NCBI GenBank assembly: GCA_028293545.1
Contig: JAQGOP010000047.1
Location: 1-64,000 of the forward strand
DNA length: 64,000 bases
Source of the DNA: Verrucomicrobiota bacterium
Lineage (GTDB): Bacteria > Verrucomicrobiota > Verrucomicrobiia > Opitutales > Opitutaceae
Direction: 5' to 3'
Positions 50,245 to 59,347 of this stretch are shown one piece after another (position 1 is the first letter of the stretch; every line of letters begins with the position of its first letter). The notes below the pieces were generated by a model. The model was not told where the DNA came from. It did no database searches and saw nothing but the letters and a program-made list of their open reading frames with translations. A program made the position numbers and the translations under genes.

Positions 50245-52236
50245 CTATGGTCCCATGTTTTCCGCGAGGAACTTCTCAATCCGCTGATACAGTTCCAGGC
50301 GCCGCTTGTACGTGTAGAATCCGTGTCCCTCGTTGAACTTTGACATGAACTCGTAGCGCTTGCCGGCCTTGTCCAATGCGTCCTTGAGCAACAGCGCCTG
50401 TTCGTATGGAACGGTCGTGTCGTCCTTGCTATACGCGAAGAGCAACGGCGCGCGCAGCTTGTCGACATGGGTTACGGGTGACTGGTCGTCGAGGGAGGCG
50501 GCATCCTTGCCGGGATCGCCGAGGTAACTCGAGATATTCTCCTTCCAGAGTTTGTTGACCTCGAGGTCGTACGAGAGGATTTCACGCCACGAGGTGACGC
50601 CCGCGAGATTGATGCCACAGCGGTAGAGGTCCGGCTCCCGCATCATGCCCATGAGCGCCGAGTAACCGCCGAAACTCCAACCCATGATCGCCACGCGCTT
50701 CGGATCGGCGAAACCCTGCGCAATCGCCCAGCGCGTACCATCGGTGATGTCGTCCTGCATTCCGGTTCCCATCTGCCGGAATCCTTTTTCGAAAAACTGC
50801 TGGCCGAAGCCCGGCGAGCCGCGGTAGTTCATCTGGAGGACGGCATAGCCGCGGCTCGCGAGAAACTGCGGGTCGGCGCTGAAGCCCCACATGTCGCGGG
50901 CAAACGGGCCGCCATGCGGATAGACGACCAGGGGAAGATTCTTTGGCTCACGTCCGGCTGGAACCGTGAGGTAGCCATGGATGAGCAGCCCATCGCGCGA
51001 CTTGTAAGTGATCGGGAAAACCTCCGCCATTTTCGCGGGCTTGATCCACGGCATGACCGGGAAGAGCGGCTCCAGCCCTTTCTTGTCGAAGTCGAAAAGA
51101 TAATAGGTGCCCGGGTCTCTTCCTGACCACGAAAGTACGACGAGTTTTTTCCGATCGTCACTCATGTCGACAATCGTGTTGGCGCGATCCGGCAGGCCTT
51201 GGTCCAAGGCCGCCTGGATCGCCGCCATCTGTTCGTCGAACCACACGACCTTCGGCACATCGGTGACATACTGGATGCCCAGCACTTCCCGCGTGTCGGC
51301 CGCCACGACGATTTGCTCGAGCGAAAATCCGTCCTTCGAGGCCGAGCTTTCGAGCGGGAGGATGTCGTAGTTCTGGTGTCCCAGGAGCAATTCCCCGAGC
51401 TGGCCCTTCACCAAGTCATATTTATACACGCTCCATTTCCCGTTGGGCCCGACCCGGGAGAGAAAAAGCGTCGAGGCATCCGCGCTGACGGCCAGCGGGT
51501 TGATCGTGCGCTCCTCGCCTTCGAGTCCCGGCAGGCGATGCCACGGGGCTTTCTCGTTCTCACGGTAAATGAGCCTGACCTTCCCGTGGTCCCATTCCAC
51601 ACCCACGCGGATCACGCCTTTGCCGTCAGCCGTCCACCCTACGACGTTACCCGGGTTGTCCAGCACGCGGAAATATTTTCCGGTGCGCGTGTTCATCTCG
51701 ATCACGTTGGGAAACGTGAGATAGACGAGATTGTGCCGGCCGTAACTCGTCGGGTGGTCGAACTCGTACATGAGCACATTGCCGGAGTCGTCGCCGGTGA
51801 AACGGCTGAAGAAAACATTTCCCGCATAGAGATGATTCTGGTCGCGCAAGTCGTTTTGCCGGGCCCAGCCGAGGAGCCCGGTGTACCCTTTGCCGTCGCG
51901 GTCGATCCCGGACATGCCGCCATACACGACGCGGTCGGCTGCAACCCAGCGCGGGGCGTACGCGGCGACGCCCAGGGCACTTTCGACGCCCGTGACCTTG
52001 CCGGTCTTGAGATCCTTGAAGGCAAACGCCACCTGCAGGTCGTCAAAAACCGAGTACGCAATCGTCTTCCCGTCCCGCGAAATCGTCACATGCCGGATCG
52101 CCGGCAATCGCGCGAAGCTCTCCGCCGGCGGCGGCCCCGCGACCGGTACAGGGGCCGCGGCTGCGGCCACGAACTGAGATACGACGCAGAACACCAGGCC
52201 GAGACGTGTGAGCATTTTGGGGAGAGAAAAGCCCAT
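50245..52236 (-). CDS. Secreted S9 prolyl oligopeptidase-like peptidase
   Basis: About 663 residues. Signal peptide near the N-terminus (MLTRLGLVFCVVSQFVAAAA, alternative start seven codons downstream). An N-terminal propeller-type domain precedes a C-terminal alpha/beta hydrolase with GWSFGGYS (nucleophile Ser), KDDTTVPYEQ (Asp) and NEGHGFYTYK (His). Matches the acylaminoacyl-peptidase/dipeptidyl-peptidase branch of family S9. Likely cleaves peptides in the periplasm. Confidence 0.9.
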   Translation of the reverse strand: MGFSLPKMLTRLGLVFCVVSQFVAAAAAPVPVAGPPPAESFARLPAIRHVTISRDGKTIAYSVFDDLQVAFAFKDLKTGKVTGVESALGVAAYAPRWVAADRVVYGGMSGIDRDGKGYTGLLGWARQNDLRDQNHLYAGNVFFSRFTGDDSGNVLMYEFDHPTSYGRHNLVYLTFPNVIEMNTRTGKYFRVLDNPGNVVGWTADGKGVIRVGVEWDHGKVRLIYRENEKAPWHRLPGLEGEERTINPLAVSADASTLFLSRVGPNGKWSVYKYDLVKGQLGELLLGHQNYDILPLESSASKDGFSLEQIVVAADTREVLGIQYVTDVPKVVWFDEQMAAIQAALDQGLPDRANTIVDMSDDRKKLVVLSWSGRDPGTYYLFDFDKKGLEPLFPVMPWIKPAKMAEVFPITYKSRDGLLIHGYLTVPAGREPKNLPLVVYPHGGPFARDMWGFSADPQFLASRGYAVLQMNYRGSPGFGQQFFEKGFRQMGTGMQDDITDGTRWAIAQGFADPKRVAIMGWSFGGYSALMGMMREPDLYRCGINLAGVTSWREILSYDLEVNKLWKENISSYLGDPGKDAASLDDQSPVTHVDKLRAPLLFAYSKDDTTVPYEQALLLKDALDKAGKRYEFMSKFNEGHGFYTYKRRLELYQRIEKFLAENMGP

Positions 52237-52331
52237 GCGTGATAGGCGCGCCCGCCAAAGGGAGGAAGTCTTTTTCGCCACGCCTACCGATGTTTGCTCA
52301 CCCACGAATGAAGCCACGTTGGGGTGCGATG

Positions 52332-52360
52332 CCCCGGAGCAGGCGAGCGCCCTGCGCTGT
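52332..52360. repeat. Diverged half-copy of the 27011 repeat family
   Basis: CCCCGGAGCAGGCGAGCGCC, continuing CTGCGCTGT, agrees in 24 of 29 bases with 59318-59346. It lies in the gap upstream of the SIS gene. Confidence 0.65.
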
Positions 52361-52445
52361 TTTCAGGATTCGCGGTAAAAACTCCGGCGGCGCGCGAAAC
52401 CTTTTTTGTCGGCTTTTGTGTGCGCCGCGTTTCATTGGCCCACGC

Positions 52446-53174
52446 ATGTCCTCGCTCTCCGACTCTTACTACGCGCAGTCCATCGCGCTCTTGGAAACGG
52501 CGCGCGCGAAAAACTCCGCGGTCATCCAGCAGCTCGCGCCCATTATCGCCGCCTCGCTCGCCCAAGGGGGCATCCTCCACACTTTCGGGAGCGGACATAG
52601 CGACGTGCTGGCGCGGGAAATCATTGGCCGCGCCGGAGGGCTGGTCTGCGTCAACGGCATCATCGATCCCACCGCCGGTTTCATCGAGAACCTCGTCGGC
52701 TATGGCACCCAGCTCGTCGAACGCTACGACCGCCAGCACCAATTGCTCCCCGGCGAAACCATCATCGTCGTTTCCAATTCGGGGAAAAACAGTTCCCCGC
52801 TCGAGGTCGCGCTCTATGCGAAGAAGAAAGGGCTGAACGTCGTCGGCCTGACCGCCCTTTCGATGTCGAGCACCTACGCCACCGTGCATCCGGGCGGGAA
52901 AAACCTCCATGCGGTCGCCGACTACGTGCTCGATAACTGCGGCGTCCCCGGCGACGCCATTGTCGAGGTGGCGCCCGGCGTCCACTCCGGGCCCAGCTCC
53001 ACGATCGTCAGCGCGCTCCTGCTCAACCTGCTCATGCTCGACGTCATCGCGTGGATGAAAGCCCACGGCCATCCGCTTCCCGTGCTGCGCAGCCAGAACC
53101 TTCCCGGCGCCATCGAGCACAACCGCGCCCTCGGCGTGAAATACAAGGGCCGCCTCAGCCGCCAGCTCGCCTGA
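52446..53174 (+). CDS. SIS-domain sugar-phosphate-binding protein (UPF0309-like)
   Basis: 242 residues. SIS fold with HTFGSGHSDVLAREI, VSNSGKNSSPLEVALYAKKK and VHSGPSSTIVSA, the latter two being phosphosugar-contact loops. The whole length matches the UPF0309 type. Probably isomerises or senses a sugar phosphate. It is 19 bases before a BadF-type sugar kinase, as often found for SIS-kinase pairs acting on amino sugars. Confidence 0.9.
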   Translation: MSSLSDSYYAQSIALLETARAKNSAVIQQLAPIIAASLAQGGILHTFGSGHSDVLAREIIGRAGGLVCVNGIIDPTAGFIENLVGYGTQLVERYDRQHQLLPGETIIVVSNSGKNSSPLEVALYAKKKGLNVVGLTALSMSSTYATVHPGGKNLHAVADYVLDNCGVPGDAIVEVAPGVHSGPSSTIVSALLLNLLMLDVIAWMKAHGHPLPVLRSQNLPGAIEHNRALGVKYKGRLSRQLA

Positions 53175-53193
53175 GGAGCCAGCGGGTTTTTCG

Positions 53194-54123
53194 ATGAGCT
53201 ATAAAATTGGCGTCGACGGCGGAGGCACCAAGACCGAGTGCATGCTGCTCGACGGCGCCGGCAAAATGGTCGCGGCGCACGTCGGAGCCGGATGCAATCC
53301 TAGCGTCGTCGGCCCCGTGCAGGCGACCTCGATCCTGACCGCGGCAATCACCTCCGCGCGCGCCGAGGCCGCCACGCATTTCACGGCGACTCACGGGCGT
53401 GCGCCCGATCCAGCGACACTGATCTCCGCCACTTTGCTGTGCATGGCCGGGCACCGCAGTTTTTGGGCGGAGGTGGCAAATGGCTTGAAAGATTTCGGCC
53501 GCGTCATGACGACGGACGATTCCCTCCCCGTGCTCGAACTGGCCACGGCGGGCCGGGCCGGCCTGGTGCTGCATTCCGGCACGGGCTCATTCGTCGCCGC
53601 GCGCGCGCCGGATGGCTCGGTTCACTATGCGGGCGGCATGGGCTGGCGCTTCGGCGATCCGGGCAGCGGCTATGATCTCGGCCGCCGGGCCGTCGCGCGC
53701 GGACTCCTCGAGCTGCAAGGCTGGGCCGCGCCGTCGCGCCTCGGGCCCGCCGTGCGGGCGCACGTTCAACTCGACGAAACCGCCGATGCGGGACTGGTCA
53801 CGCGCAATTATTACCAGCACGCCGAGCCGAACCGCCATATCGCCGCGCTGGCCCCGACGGTGTTGCGTCTCGCGGCGGAGCACGATCCCGCCGCCGCTGA
53901 AATCGTATTCACCTCAAGCGGCGAGCTCCTCGACTTCGCCGTCAGCGTGGCCGCGAAACTTTTTTCGGCCGCGGCGCTGCCGCCGCTCAACGCAGGCTTG
54001 AGCGGCGCGATCCTGACCAATCCGGTGGTATATGAGGCCCTGGTCGCGCGCTCACCCTTTGCGCTGACGCCCATCGCCGAAACCCCGATCGAAGGCGTGC
54101 GCCGAATGCTGCTGCGACTGTAG
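53194..54123 (+). CDS. BadF/BadG/N-acetylglucosamine kinase-family protein
   Basis: 309 residues. ASKHA-fold phosphate-1 motif GVDGGGTKTECMLLD at the N-terminus, the second phosphate motif GTGSFVAA and GGMGWRFGDPGSGYDLGRR, then a C-terminal GLSGAILTNPVVYE. This matches eukaryote-type N-acetylglucosamine kinase relatives. Substrate is most simply an amino sugar. Probably coexpressed with the SIS gene. Confidence 0.9.
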   Translation: MSYKIGVDGGGTKTECMLLDGAGKMVAAHVGAGCNPSVVGPVQATSILTAAITSARAEAATHFTATHGRAPDPATLISATLLCMAGHRSFWAEVANGLKDFGRVMTTDDSLPVLELATAGRAGLVLHSGTGSFVAARAPDGSVHYAGGMGWRFGDPGSGYDLGRRAVARGLLELQGWAAPSRLGPAVRAHVQLDETADAGLVTRNYYQHAEPNRHIAALAPTVLRLAAEHDPAAAEIVFTSSGELLDFAVSVAAKLFSAAALPPLNAGLSGAILTNPVVYEALVARSPFALTPIAETPIEGVRRMLLRL

Positions 54124-54250
54124 TAAGGCAGCGTCTCCGACCCGCCTCCGAGAGGTTGAAGGATCAACTGTTGAGGAGCCAACCCGTTGCCTTTTGTAAG
54201 GAGCGGGTCAAAGACACCGCCCCACTCTTTTCAATCCTCACCTTCCTGCC

Positions 54251-56791
54251 ATGACCATTCTCCCTCTCGACTCCGCCGGCTGGAAATTTCGCGATGCGAC
54301 CAAGGCCTCCTCGTGGCGCGCTGCCGTGGTGCCAGGGTGCGTTCATCGCGATCTCCTGCGGCACGGGCTGATCCCGGATCCGTTTTTCGGCACCAACGAA
54401 CTGGGGCTCCAGTGGATTGAGCAACACGACTGGGAATATCGCGCGATCTTCACGGTCCCGAGTTCCCTCCTCGCCGAACCGGAAGTCGATCTGGTCTGCG
54501 ATGGCCTCGACACGCTCGCCACGGTTTTTCTCAACGGGAAAAAGATCGCGGCCTCCGACAACATGTTTGTGCCCCTGCGGATCGCGATCCGCCGTTCGCT
54601 CAAACCCGGGCGCAATGAACTGCGCTTCTTCTTCGCCAGCGCGGGACGCGCACTCGAGAAAACGCGCCCGGAACATCGGCCCAAGGAATTCAACGACTCC
54701 GGCGGCCGCTGTTCCGTCTTCCGCAAGCAGCAGTGCCAGTTTGGCTGGGATTGGGGCCCGCGCTTCGTCACCGCCGGCATCTGGCGCAGTCTGCGCATCG
54801 AAGCGTGGGGCCAAGCCCGCCTTGCCTCGGTCCAAGTTAACCAAACGCACACCGCCGAGGGCGCGGTGACGCTCAACATCGTCCCGCAGATCGCAACCAA
54901 CGGGACCCGCGCGACGCGGGGCACCCGCACGGGCGCTTCGTCCAACGTCACCTACTACGTGACATTGACACTGGGCGACGAAATCGTGGCGATCGCCTCG
55001 GGGGCGCCGAAGGACCTCACAATTTCGATTCCCGATCCACAACGGTGGTGGCCCAACGGACATGGGGAGCAGCCACTTTACCAGGTGCGCGTGATCGCCC
55101 GTGACCCGAATGGCGCGGAGATCGGCCAGTGGTCGCAGCGGATCGGACTCCGCACCATCGCCCTCGAGCGGAAGAAGGATCGCTGGGGCAAATCGTTCCA
55201 GTTCGTGGTCAACGGCCGCGCGATCTTCGCGAAGGGCGCGAACTGGATCCCCGCGCATAGTTTCGTCGCGGGCTTGGGACGCGCCGACTACGAACGCGAC
55301 GTGCGATCGGCCGCGCGCGCGAACATGAACATGCTCCGGGTCTGGGGCGGCGGGATTTATGAGCACGAGGCGTTCTACGACCTCTGCGACGAACTCGGGC
55401 TGCTCGTGTGGCAGGACTTCATGTTCGCCTGCACGCTTTACCCGGGTGACCGGGCTTTCCTCGACAGCGTCGAACTTGAGGCCAGGACGCAGGTGGCACG
55501 CCTGCGCCATCGCGCCTGCCTCGCCCTGTGGTGCGGAAACAACGAAATCGAGATGCTCAACTGGGACGCCCTTAAGAAAAGCCCCAAGCTACGGCGAAAC
55601 TACGACGCCATTTTCCATCGCGTGCTTCCGGCCGCGGTCACGGCCGGCGACGGGGTCACAGCGTACTGGCCCACCTCGCCGTATCGCGGCCCCGGGCACG
55701 GCAGCGACTACACCACCCAGGCGCTCGGGGAGAAAACCGGCGACGCCCATTACTGGGACGTCTGGCATGCGCGGCATCCGGTGAAGGATTACGAGAAATG
55801 GCAGTTTCGATTCGTGTCGGAGTTCGGGATGCAGAGCTACAGTTCACCCGCGACGCAGGCGACGTTCTGTCCGCCCGACGACACCAATGTCTTTGGCGCG
55901 GTGATGGAGAATCACCAGAAAAACGCCGCCGGGAACCAGATCATCCTCGACTACGTTTCGCGCCTTTATCGTTTCCCCCAGGACCAGGCCTCCCTCATCT
56001 ACCTTTCGCAGCTCAACCAGGCGCACTGCATGCAGGTCGGAGTGGAACATTATCGCCGGAGCATGCCAAGGTGCATGGGCGCGCTTTATTGGCAGCTCAA
56101 CGATTGCTGGCCGGTCGCTTCGTGGAGCTCGATCGAACACACCGGGCGTTGGAAAGCCCTCCACCACGTGGCGCGCCGCTTTTTCGCCCCGGCCCTCGTC
56201 ACCGCCCATGTGCCGGGCACGGAGTCGACCATCATCGGGAATTACCGGCGATCGAACGTGCGCGAGGTTCACCTCCACACGGTGTACGACGCCCCGCGCC
56301 CTGCGCGCGGGCTGTTGTTGTGGGATCTGTTTCGCCTCGACGGAAAAATCATCCTCGGCGGCAGGAAGCCGGTGTTTCTCCGTTACGGCCAGAGCGTGCG
56401 ACAGCAAACGCTCGATCTCGCCCAGCCGCTTGCCGAACACGGCCGCGATCACTTGTACCTTCGCATCGCGCTAGAAATCGACGGCGTGCGCGTGAGCGAG
56501 GACACCGTTTTCCTCACTCCCGCGCGTTTCCTGTCTTTGCCGAAGGGAAAAACGTCGGCCACCGTGCGAATCCTGAACCCGAGGGCGGCATTGCTCGGCT
56601 TTCGGTCGGAGAACTTCCAACACCGGTTCGCTTTCGACCTCGCCGGACTGCCCCACCAGTCGGACGACAACTACTTCGAGCTCTATCCCGGCGAGAAAAA
56701 GGAAGTGCTGGTGGAATTCGAGCGTCGGGTGACGAAGCAAAAAATCCTCGGCGCACTAAGCCACCAATCGCTGGTCGACACCTATCTATAA
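54251..56791 (+). CDS. GH2 beta-mannosidase
   Basis: 846 residues, no signal peptide. N-terminal jelly-roll sugar-binding domain (about 1-180), immunoglobulin-like domain (about 190-290), TIM barrel (about 300-640) with acid/base E432 in WCGNNEIEM and nucleophile E524 in FVSEFGMQSY, and C-terminal domains. NDCWPVASWSSIE is typical of the mannosidase branch rather than beta-galactosidase. Acts on beta-mannosides in the cytoplasm. 127 bases after the sugar kinase, perhaps a separate promoter. Confidence 0.94.
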   Translation: MTILPLDSAGWKFRDATKASSWRAAVVPGCVHRDLLRHGLIPDPFFGTNELGLQWIEQHDWEYRAIFTVPSSLLAEPEVDLVCDGLDTLATVFLNGKKIAASDNMFVPLRIAIRRSLKPGRNELRFFFASAGRALEKTRPEHRPKEFNDSGGRCSVFRKQQCQFGWDWGPRFVTAGIWRSLRIEAWGQARLASVQVNQTHTAEGAVTLNIVPQIATNGTRATRGTRTGASSNVTYYVTLTLGDEIVAIASGAPKDLTISIPDPQRWWPNGHGEQPLYQVRVIARDPNGAEIGQWSQRIGLRTIALERKKDRWGKSFQFVVNGRAIFAKGANWIPAHSFVAGLGRADYERDVRSAARANMNMLRVWGGGIYEHEAFYDLCDELGLLVWQDFMFACTLYPGDRAFLDSVELEARTQVARLRHRACLALWCGNNEIEMLNWDALKKSPKLRRNYDAIFHRVLPAAVTAGDGVTAYWPTSPYRGPGHGSDYTTQALGEKTGDAHYWDVWHARHPVKDYEKWQFRFVSEFGMQSYSSPATQATFCPPDDTNVFGAVMENHQKNAAGNQIILDYVSRLYRFPQDQASLIYLSQLNQAHCMQVGVEHYRRSMPRCMGALYWQLNDCWPVASWSSIEHTGRWKALHHVARRFFAPALVTAHVPGTESTIIGNYRRSNVREVHLHTVYDAPRPARGLLLWDLFRLDGKIILGGRKPVFLRYGQSVRQQTLDLAQPLAEHGRDHLYLRIALEIDGVRVSEDTVFLTPARFLSLPKGKTSATVRILNPRAALLGFRSENFQHRFAFDLAGLPHQSDDNYFELYPGEKKEVLVEFERRVTKQKILGALSHQSLVDTYL

Positions 56792-56795
56792 GTGG

Positions 56796-56817
56796 AGCGC
56801 GTTGGGGATAACCCGCT
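56796..56817. repeat. Dispersed repeat core, copy 3
   Basis: AGCGCGTTGGGGATAACCCG and two following bases agree in 21 of 22 positions with the inverse of 43572-43593. It starts five bases after the mannosidase stop codon. Confidence 0.82.
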
Positions 56818-56875
56818 TCACCCCACGCTTGCGGCAGCTGAGCGTGGCATTCACTTTTCGCGCCTCGCGCCCATC

Positions 56876-57778
56876 ATGCTGACTACCGGCATCACGCCCA
56901 ACCTACTCTCCGAGCCGGAATGGCAGGAGCGGAAGGCTGCCCACGAGGCCCGGGTTCAGGCCTGGCTGCATCCGCACCAAAGGCGCGCAGCCCAAGGCGA
57001 GAAACACCCGGTCTACGATTTCTTATTCAGCTACTACGCCTTCCGGCCGGCCTGGCTGCTGCGCTGGCATCCCGGACCCGACATCGTTCTCGCGAGGGCA
57101 GGCACGGAGGAGCCATGGCCGTTTGCCGGCTACGTCGCGACGGCCGACGGCGTGTCCGTGGACTTGTCCGCGCTCTCCGATAAACGCCGCGACAGCGTGC
57201 GTTGGATCCGTGATCTGCTCGCCGCGATGAAGGAGCGCCCGCCGTTCTTCGGTTGTTTTGGGCTGCACGAGTGGGCGATGGTTTACCAGCAGACCCCGGA
57301 AGAAGTCCGCCACAACGAGTGGCCGCTGCGCTTTGCCCCCGCCGAACTCGCGCAAATCGTAGAGGCCCAGCCGCTGTGCTGCACGCATTTCGACGCGTTT
57401 CGTTTCTTCACGCCGTCGGCGCGGCCGCTCAATCGTCTCCAGCCCGAGCGCAGCACCGCGCCGCAGCACGAGCAACGCGGCTGCCTGCACGCGAACATGG
57501 ATCTCTATAAATGGGCGTTCAAACTCGCGCCGCTGACCCCGAGCGAGCTGGTCGCGGATTGCTTCGAGCTCGCGCGCGACATCCGCGAAATCGACATGCG
57601 CGCGAGCCCCTACGATCTGCGCGCGCTGGGCTTCGAACCCATCGCCATTGAGACAACCACCGGGCGCGCCGAGTATGAACAGCACCAGCGCAGTTTCACC
57701 CAGCGCGGCGAACCACTGCGCGAGCGGCTGATTGGATTGTGCGATCGACTGCTGGCGGGAAGCACCGCCACGCGGTGA
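56876..57778 (+). CDS. Conserved hypothetical protein, sometimes annotated 3-methyladenine DNA glycosylase
   Basis: 300 residues from MLTTGITPNLLSEPEW. The segments HPVYDFLFSYYAFRPAWLLR, GCFGLHEWAMVYQ and HEQRGCLHANMDLYKWAFKL recall a widely distributed protein that older annotations call a 3-methyladenine DNA glycosylase. I see no helix-hairpin-helix or other proven glycosylase motif, so the function remains uncertain. The conserved His/Glu-rich segments suggest an enzyme. Confidence 0.65.
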   Translation: MLTTGITPNLLSEPEWQERKAAHEARVQAWLHPHQRRAAQGEKHPVYDFLFSYYAFRPAWLLRWHPGPDIVLARAGTEEPWPFAGYVATADGVSVDLSALSDKRRDSVRWIRDLLAAMKERPPFFGCFGLHEWAMVYQQTPEEVRHNEWPLRFAPAELAQIVEAQPLCCTHFDAFRFFTPSARPLNRLQPERSTAPQHEQRGCLHANMDLYKWAFKLAPLTPSELVADCFELARDIREIDMRASPYDLRALGFEPIAIETTTGRAEYEQHQRSFTQRGEPLRERLIGLCDRLLAGSTATR

Positions 57779-57821
57779 CTCGCCGGCCTGCGCCCGGAAA
57801 TCGGCGAGCGATCCCGTTTCG

Positions 57822-59099
57822 TCAAACTTGATTCGTGCGGACGCTGTGCGCGACCGCCCTGCGCCGAAAAATGAGAAATGCGGTAAACGCCGCCAAGCTC
57901 AGTCCCATCAGTCCGGCTGCGGGCACAAACATCGCGCCGATCGTTGTCCCGCTCCACTCCTTGACCCGCGGCATCAGGTTTTGCCCCAGGAAGCCGCCGA
58001 GGTTTCCGATGGAATTGATCGCGGCCAGGCTGGCCGCGGCACGGGCTCCGGAAAAAAACCGGGGCGGCAGCGTCCAAAAGCAGGGGTACATCAGCGAAAT
58101 GCAGGGCGCGCCGATGCAGAGTGCCGTGAACCGCTGCCAATTTTCCGGCAGCAGGATGCTCGCAAGGAATGCCGTCATCCCGATGAAACCGATCACCGAA
58201 ACCGCCTTGAGCACGGCCAAGTCGCTCCGCAGGCGGCGGGGAATTAGCAGGAGCATGCACGCGGCCAATCCCCAGGGAATCATGTTGAGCATGCCGTTGA
58301 CCGAGGCCGTCACCCCGAATCCCTTCACCACCGTCGGCATCCAGTAAGTCGCGCCATAATGCGCGATCGCCAGCATCGAATAAACCAACGCAAAGCCAAA
58401 CACCCTGGGGTCCGCGAGGCACGCGAGGGGATTGCCGTGCGCGGGCTTCGCGCTGTCGGTATCGCGCGCGAGGGCGGTTGCGATCATCGCCTTTTCCTCA
58501 TCGGACAAAAATTTCGCGTCCGCCGGCGAGGACGGCAAAAACGCGAAGACCACAGCGGTCAGTGCGATCGCGGGCACGCCGGTGCCGATGAACACCCATT
58601 GCCAGCCCGCGAGTCCCAGCGCGCCGTTGAGATCCAGCAGCGGTCCGCTGATCATCGCCCCGCTCATGTTGCCCAAGGCGCTGCCCAGGGTGAAAATTGC
58701 CAGCACGCGCGCCCGATGCGACTGCGGGAACCAGAGCGTCAAGTAATAGAGCACGCCGGGATAGAATCCCGCTTCCGCGGCCCCGAGCATGAACCGGAGG
58801 AAATAGAACATCCCCACGTTGGCGGTGAAACCCAGCAGGACGGTCGCGAGGCCCCAGGTGAAAATGATGCGGCCGATCCAGGCGCGGGCGCCGTAGCGAT
58901 GGAGCGCGAGCGTGCTTGGGATTTCAAAGATCAGATAACCGACGAAGAACAACGACGCGCCGAGCGCGTAAACCGCTTCGCTCATCCCGGTGTCGACCAG
59001 CATGGTCAACTTTGCGAAACCCACGTTCTGCCGATCGATGAACGCAACGAGTAACAGCAGCACGAGCAGCGGCATCAGGCGCCGCCCCACCCGCTTCAT
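57822..59099 (-). CDS. MFS transporter, anion:cation symporter (ACS) type
   Basis: 425 residues with twelve membrane helices. FIDRQNVGFAKL in the first helix-loop and LGAAEAGFYPGVLYYLTLWFP are hallmarks of the ACS family, which imports organic acids such as galactonate, glucarate or hexuronates by proton symport. A C-terminal basic tail ends the protein. Given the surrounding glycan enzymes, a sugar acid is the likely substrate (inference). Confidence 0.92.
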   Translation of the reverse strand: MKRVGRRLMPLLVLLLLVAFIDRQNVGFAKLTMLVDTGMSEAVYALGASLFFVGYLIFEIPSTLALHRYGARAWIGRIIFTWGLATVLLGFTANVGMFYFLRFMLGAAEAGFYPGVLYYLTLWFPQSHRARVLAIFTLGSALGNMSGAMISGPLLDLNGALGLAGWQWVFIGTGVPAIALTAVVFAFLPSSPADAKFLSDEEKAMIATALARDTDSAKPAHGNPLACLADPRVFGFALVYSMLAIAHYGATYWMPTVVKGFGVTASVNGMLNMIPWGLAACMLLLIPRRLRSDLAVLKAVSVIGFIGMTAFLASILLPENWQRFTALCIGAPCISLMYPCFWTLPPRFFSGARAAASLAAINSIGNLGGFLGQNLMPRVKEWSGTTIGAMFVPAAGLMGLSLAAFTAFLIFRRRAVAHSVRTNQV

Positions 59100-59242
59100 G
59101 AGCTTCGCCTCGGCAAGCGGATCCGTGTCCTCGCCTGCCGCCGGGGTGTGGGGCGCCGTTGGAATAGCCGAACGCTAGGTGCGGGCGACGGAAGGTGGGA
59201 ACACTAATCGATCCGAAACGTAGCGGAGACGGCCGTTTAGGG

Positions 59243-59301
59243 TCACGAACGATTCCGCTGACCAGAATCGCTTTCGTTACCTTCGTTGCCTTCTGTTCAA
59301 A
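59243..59301. repeat. Dispersed 59-bp repeat, copy 2
   Basis: Twin of 37265-37323. The first 24 bases are identical; the second part has 9-bp units TTCGTTACC, TTCGTTGCC and TTCTGTTCA. Confidence 0.85.
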
Positions 59302-59316
59302 TTCCCTGATTTCCAA

Positions 59317-59346
59317 TCCCCGGAGCAGGCGGGCCGCCTGCGCTAC
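59317..59346. repeat. Half-copy of the 27011 repeat family, inverted
   Basis: CGGAGCAGGCGGGCCGCCTG followed by CGCTAC is the reverse form of the TAGCGCAGGC arm and is palindromic about its centre. It ends at the stop region of the dioxygenase gene. Confidence 0.7.
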
Positions 59347-59347
59347 G

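Noticed and set aside
52446..53174. MurQ (N-acetylmuramic acid 6-phosphate etherase) for the SIS protein
   Set aside because: Length is shorter and the MurQ-specific motifs are not seen; UPF0309-type SIS fits better.
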